Program-made: the position numbers and the translations under genes
In this document: positions 61,044-64,000 of the stretch, piece by piece
Position numbering within the stretch: position 1 is the stretch's first letter
Layout of the letters: every line of letters begins with the position of its first letter
Notes under the pieces: generated by a model
Seen by the model: only the letters and a program-made list of their open reading frames with translations
What the model was told of the DNA's origin: nothing
The model's database searches: none
From: Xylanibacter ruminicola
Lineage (GTDB): Bacteria > Bacteroidota > Bacteroidia > Bacteroidales > Bacteroidaceae
Length of the DNA: 64,000 nucleotides
Direction: 5' to 3'
NCBI RefSeq assembly: GCF_900142525.1
Contig: NZ_FRBD01000002.1
Coordinates: 62,001-126,000 of the forward strand

Positions 61044-62903
61044 TTATTTGATAATGAGTACAAATCCGCCTCGTGGCTGAGTGGCTATCTGACGAGGAAT
61101 CTGATTGCCGTTGGTGATGAGCCAGTCCTTCTCGGCAGCTAGCTGATAGCAGGCAGGATCGGCATCGGCAAACAGCTGTACGCTGTGATCGCCTCCATCG
61201 ATAAAGCTCAGGTCTACATCCAGTGTCTTCTTGTTGTTGGTACCGTTGATGCCGGCAATGTACCAGGTTGTGCCGCTACGGCGTGCCAGCACCACGCTCT
61301 CGCCTGGATAGCCGCTCACGTAGCGTGTCTCGTCCCAAACGGTGGGCAGTTGTCCGAAGAAATCCTGTACCTGCTGAGGCTGGATGAGATAGCTCTCGGG
61401 CTTGTCGGCCAAGTGCTGCAGCGCACTCTCGTAGAGCACGGTGAGTGCCAACTCGTGGGCATCGCTGGTAATGTGTGGATGCTGTGAGTCGCTGAAGGCA
61501 CATGGAGTATAGTCCATCGGACCGATGATGTTGCGGGTGAAAGGCAGGGTCGTGTTGTGACTGGCTGCCTGACTGGTGAAGGTGGGTACGTTGTTGTACC
61601 ACTCAGCACCGTAAACGCCCTCGGTCGACATGAGGTTGGGGTAGGTGCGCTGCCATCCGCGGGGCACTGTGACGCCGTGGAAGTTCACCAGTAGATGATG
61701 CTTGGCGGCACTCTCCAGCAGATCGATGCAGTAAGTCATATCACGCTGACAGTCGCCCGAGAAAAAGTCGATTTTCACACCTGCCACGCCAATCTTCTCG
61801 CACCAGGCAAACTCCTTTTCGCGGTCTTCGGGCTTGTTCAGTCGGAACTTAGGTGTGGGGGCGCCGTCAATCCAACCCACCGATGAGTTGTACCAGATCA
61901 TGGGTTTAACACCCTTCGAGTTGGCGTATGCCACAGCCTCTTCGATGGTGCGGCCGTCCTTCATCTCGTCCCACTCGGCATCAATCAGCACGTAAGGCAA
62001 CTTCAGTGTTGCCGCCATGTCTACGTACTTCTTGATGATGTTGTAGTCGTTCGAACCGTGGTTGTATGCCCAGTATATCCATGAAACCACACCAGGCTTA
62101 ATCCAACTGATGTCCTTCAGCTTGCAAGCCTCACTTACGTCGGTTACCAGTGTGCTCTGAATCAGGTCGTGCATGTCGCCGATGATGGCCACACGCCAGG
62201 GACTGTGCCACTTGCCTTTCAGTTTTACCTCGTTTACATCGGGTGTTACGCGCAGCAAATCGCCGTCGGTATACAGGCACGATGCACTCTGGTTGCGCTC
62301 GATGTTTGCCTCCGATAGCAGCATGAACACGCCCTCCTGAGGCTCCACAAGAGTGGGGAATCCCCAGCGCAGGTTGTAACCCTCGGGCGATTTAACCACA
62401 CCTGCCATACGACCGATGGGCTTAATCTTGCCGGTAGTGCTCAAGGGGAAGAATCCCTCGTAGCTGTCGGTCCACTGCATCATCCAGCGCTTGGTGCCCT
62501 CTGGAATCTGGTAGGCAGTCTTTTCCTTGGGCAGCTTGCCTTTCACACTGCTTAGTTCGTAGCGGAAGGCCACGCCGTCGTTGTACAGGCGCAGCACCAT
62601 CTGCACACCGCTACCCAGCGAGGTTTTATATTCGTTGGCCTCGTTGGTGCAGTGTGTCTTCTTGCCGGCTATCATCTGGTAGTCGGCCTGAACCATGCCG
62701 GTAAACTTCCATTTCAGTTTGCCGTTCTTCATGCCCTCATAACCCAGTACGGGTATATCGAGCGCCTGCTTCTGCAGATAGCAGATGCTGATGCCCTGGC
62801 CATTGTTCTTAACAGCAATCTTGCCGTTGGGCGATACGGGCTGCTGAGCCGACATGCTGACGGCACTTAGACACAGAATAATTGATAATAGTCTTTTCTT
62901 CAT
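61044..62903 (-). CDS. GH97 glycosidase, retaining alpha-galactosidase type
   Basis: Exported family 97 enzyme of 619 residues (signal peptide ends SMSAQ, residue 19-20). In the barrel, GVKIDFFSGD holds Asp379 where retaining GH97 members have their nucleophile, and Glu428 in STEGVYGAEW is a likely acid/base. That differs from the SusB-type sequence of the GH97 at 14374, so an alpha-galactosidase-like retaining activity is expected. Its ATG overlaps the stop codon of the MFS gene (TAATG). It is therefore read after a sugar importer and before a dehydrogenase, a small sugar-use operon. Confidence 0.9.
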   Translation of the reverse strand: MKKRLLSIILCLSAVSMSAQQPVSPNGKIAVKNNGQGISICYLQKQALDIPVLGYEGMKNGKLKWKFTGMVQADYQMIAGKKTHCTNEANEYKTSLGSGVQMVLRLYNDGVAFRYELSSVKGKLPKEKTAYQIPEGTKRWMMQWTDSYEGFFPLSTTGKIKPIGRMAGVVKSPEGYNLRWGFPTLVEPQEGVFMLLSEANIERNQSASCLYTDGDLLRVTPDVNEVKLKGKWHSPWRVAIIGDMHDLIQSTLVTDVSEACKLKDISWIKPGVVSWIYWAYNHGSNDYNIIKKYVDMAATLKLPYVLIDAEWDEMKDGRTIEEAVAYANSKGVKPMIWYNSSVGWIDGAPTPKFRLNKPEDREKEFAWCEKIGVAGVKIDFFSGDCQRDMTYCIDLLESAAKHHLLVNFHGVTVPRGWQRTYPNLMSTEGVYGAEWYNNVPTFTSQAASHNTTLPFTRNIIGPMDYTPCAFSDSQHPHITSDAHELALTVLYESALQHLADKPESYLIQPQQVQDFFGQLPTVWDETRYVSGYPGESVVLARRSGTTWYIAGINGTNNKKTLDVDLSFIDGGDHSVQLFADADPACYQLAAEKDWLITNGNQIPRQIATQPRGGFVLIIK

Positions 62904-64000
62904 TATTTCGCTAATCCTTTTTGATATGAACGATACCCATAGCCGATAATCATGATGAAACAGATAAGCGGCAATACGAATGAAACATTAACTGCGGGAT
63001 GGCCGAAGATGCTCTGCTGGTCAATAATCAGTCCCTGCAAAGGAGGCATGAGGGCACCTCCCACAATAGCCATTACCAGGAAGGCAGCGCCAAGCGTGGC
63101 ATCCTGACTGTCAACATCTTCCAGGGCAATGCCATAGATGGTGGGGAACATCAGCGACATGAAGAAGCTGATACCAATCAGACAATATAGACCCACCATG
63201 CCTACAATCAAGATAGTGCCTATTGCACAGAGTGCAGCGCCGCAACCAAAGATGGCCAACAGCTTGCGGCCGTTTACGTACTTCATCAGGAAAGTGGATA
63301 TGAATCGGCTACAGAGGAACATTGACATAGCTACGATGTTGTACATCTGGGCTGTGGCCTTGTTGATGCCGAGATTGTCGGCATACTGGATGATGAAGGT
63401 CCATGTCATGATCTGTGCAGCCACATAGAACATCTGTGCCAGCACACCTTCACGATAAATGGTGTTATGCCACAGGTTTATCAGGGTTTGCTTGGCAGTA
63501 TGGGTGTGGCCTAGTGCCTTCTGCTCCTCGCTCTGCGTCTTTGGCATGCGGGTGATGGCAATGATAGAGAGCATGAATAGCACCACGATGCCGATACCCA
63601 CGTATGGATCTCTGATCACTGCGAGGTCGTGCAGACGGATTTGTGCTTTCTCTGCCTCCGAAAGACCGAAGAAGAGAATCTGTCCGGCTTCATCGCGACG
63701 GTCGGAAATCAGCTGTGGCAGTACTATCAGCGATGCCACGCTCATACCGCAAAGCGATCCCATGGGGTTGAAGGCCTGCGCCATGTTCAGTCGGCGTGTG
63801 GCCGTCTCCTTGTCGCCCAGCGACAGAATAAAGGGGTTGGCCGTAGTCTCCAGGAATGCCAGTCCGAAGGTGAGGATATAGAGCGACAGACAGAAGAACG
63901 TAAACTCCTGATAGGCCGCAGCGGGAATGAAAAGGAATGCACCGCCGGCATAGAGTGTCAGTCCGAGCATGATGCCGCTCTTGTACGAGAATTTCCTGAT
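62903..64000 (-). CDS. MFS sugar transporter (FucP-like), 5' end cut by window
   Basis: Sugar:proton symporter of the FucP/GluP subfamily. The frame is open to base 64000, and residues before the first in-window ATG (63970) still read as family sequence (RKFSYKSGI), so about 80 N-terminal residues lie outside. Visible features are LGLTLYAGGAFLFIPAA, LAFLETTANPFILSLG with the family's TNPY-like site, AQAFNPMGSLCGM and about nine helices. The gene is followed directly by a retaining-type GH97 with a TAATG overlap. The sugar is likely galactose or a related hexose; fucose is also possible. Confidence 0.88.
   Translation of the reverse strand: MRKFSYKSGIMLGLTLYAGGAFLFIPAAAYQEFTFFCLSLYILTFGLAFLETTANPFILSLGDKETATRRLNMAQAFNPMGSLCGMSVASLIVLPQLISDRRDEAGQILFFGLSEAEKAQIRLHDLAVIRDPYVGIGIVVLFMLSIIAITRMPKTQSEEQKALGHTHTAKQTLINLWHNTIYREGVLAQMFYVAAQIMTWTFIIQYADNLGINKATAQMYNIVAMSMFLCSRFISTFLMKYVNGRKLLAIFGCGAALCAIGTILIVGMVGLYCLIGISFFMSLMFPTIYGIALEDVDSQDATLGAAFLVMAIVGGALMPPLQGLIIDQQSIFGHPAVNVSFVLPLICFIMIIGYGYRSYQKGLAK

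Overview
This window is chromosomal DNA of a saccharolytic Bacteroidales bacterium, most like Prevotella or a close relative. The evidence is a Sus-type starch locus (SusC/SusD pair, starch-binding lipoprotein, GH97, two GH13, SusR-like regulator), many exported glycoside hydrolases, LytS/LytTR regulation, a HU-HIG plus VirE_N/DUF3987 locus, and repeated use of the Bacteroidota promoter (TTG, 19-20 bp, TAnnTTTG). No rRNA, tRNA, CRISPR array or intact insertion sequence was seen. Genes are cut at both edges: a GH3 enzyme on the left and an MFS sugar transporter on the right.

Layout. 1-5368: GH3 beta-glucosidase (5' end cut), nitroreductase, GH115 xylan alpha-glucuronidase. 5372-18250: starch locus on the minus strand in the order GH97, SusC, SusD, SusE/F-like lipoprotein, GH13 lipoprotein, GH13 with a sorting-type tail, with a divergent SusR-like membrane regulator. 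18237-27556: a redox/lipid region. An OhrR gene heads a two-gene operon with a membrane 4Fe-4S protein. A near-copy of its promoter drives a five-gene overlapping operon: glutathione peroxidase, pyruvyltransferase-fold protein, an acyl thioester reductase fused to an acyl-CoA ligase, a small Cys protein, and a GMC alcohol oxidase. A GH29 fucosidase lies between them. 27574-30211: type-B carboxylesterase and GH43. 30215-36084: six-gene minus-strand operon with a VTC-domain protein, DUF4956, DUF2490, a Cthe_2159-like lipoprotein, LytS-type kinase and LytTR regulator. 36212-43399: DUF1593/Sde182-like protein with RidA, lipoprotein nitroreductase, Amt ammonium transporter, esterase with a CBM20-like tail, GNAT, DAACS symporter. 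43548-47513: LuxR-type regulator with two PLP C-S lyase-type enzymes, then TcdA. 47590-48172: promoter followed by a gene remnant. 48216-49313: second RidA with an SDR. 49496-54166: HU-HIG protein, a spacer with tandem repeats and large palindromes, an unrecognised one-TM protein, and a VirE_N/DUF3987 P-loop protein. 54342-64000: unknown secreted GH-like protein, cysS, DMT transporter, beta-lactamase-family lipoprotein, and an MFS / retaining-type GH97 / D-2-hydroxyacid dehydrogenase operon.

The strongest candidate for an undescribed system is the OhrR regulon. Two promoters about 2 kb apart share a pair of 12-bp operators (ATCGC-TT-GCGAT type) exactly 36 bp apart, one over the -33 element and one just after the -7 box. 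One controls ohrR itself and the other the five-gene lipid/peroxidase operon, so an organic-peroxide sensor appears to control fatty-acyl/aldehyde/alcohol redox chemistry. Second-rank candidates are the VTC-DUF4956-Cthe_2159 surface operon with its own two-component system, the repeat-rich HU-HIG/VirE locus, and an 18-bp palindrome (ATACC-N8-GGTAT) found upstream of three separate genes. All functions are read from sequence motifs and family knowledge; nothing was searched.
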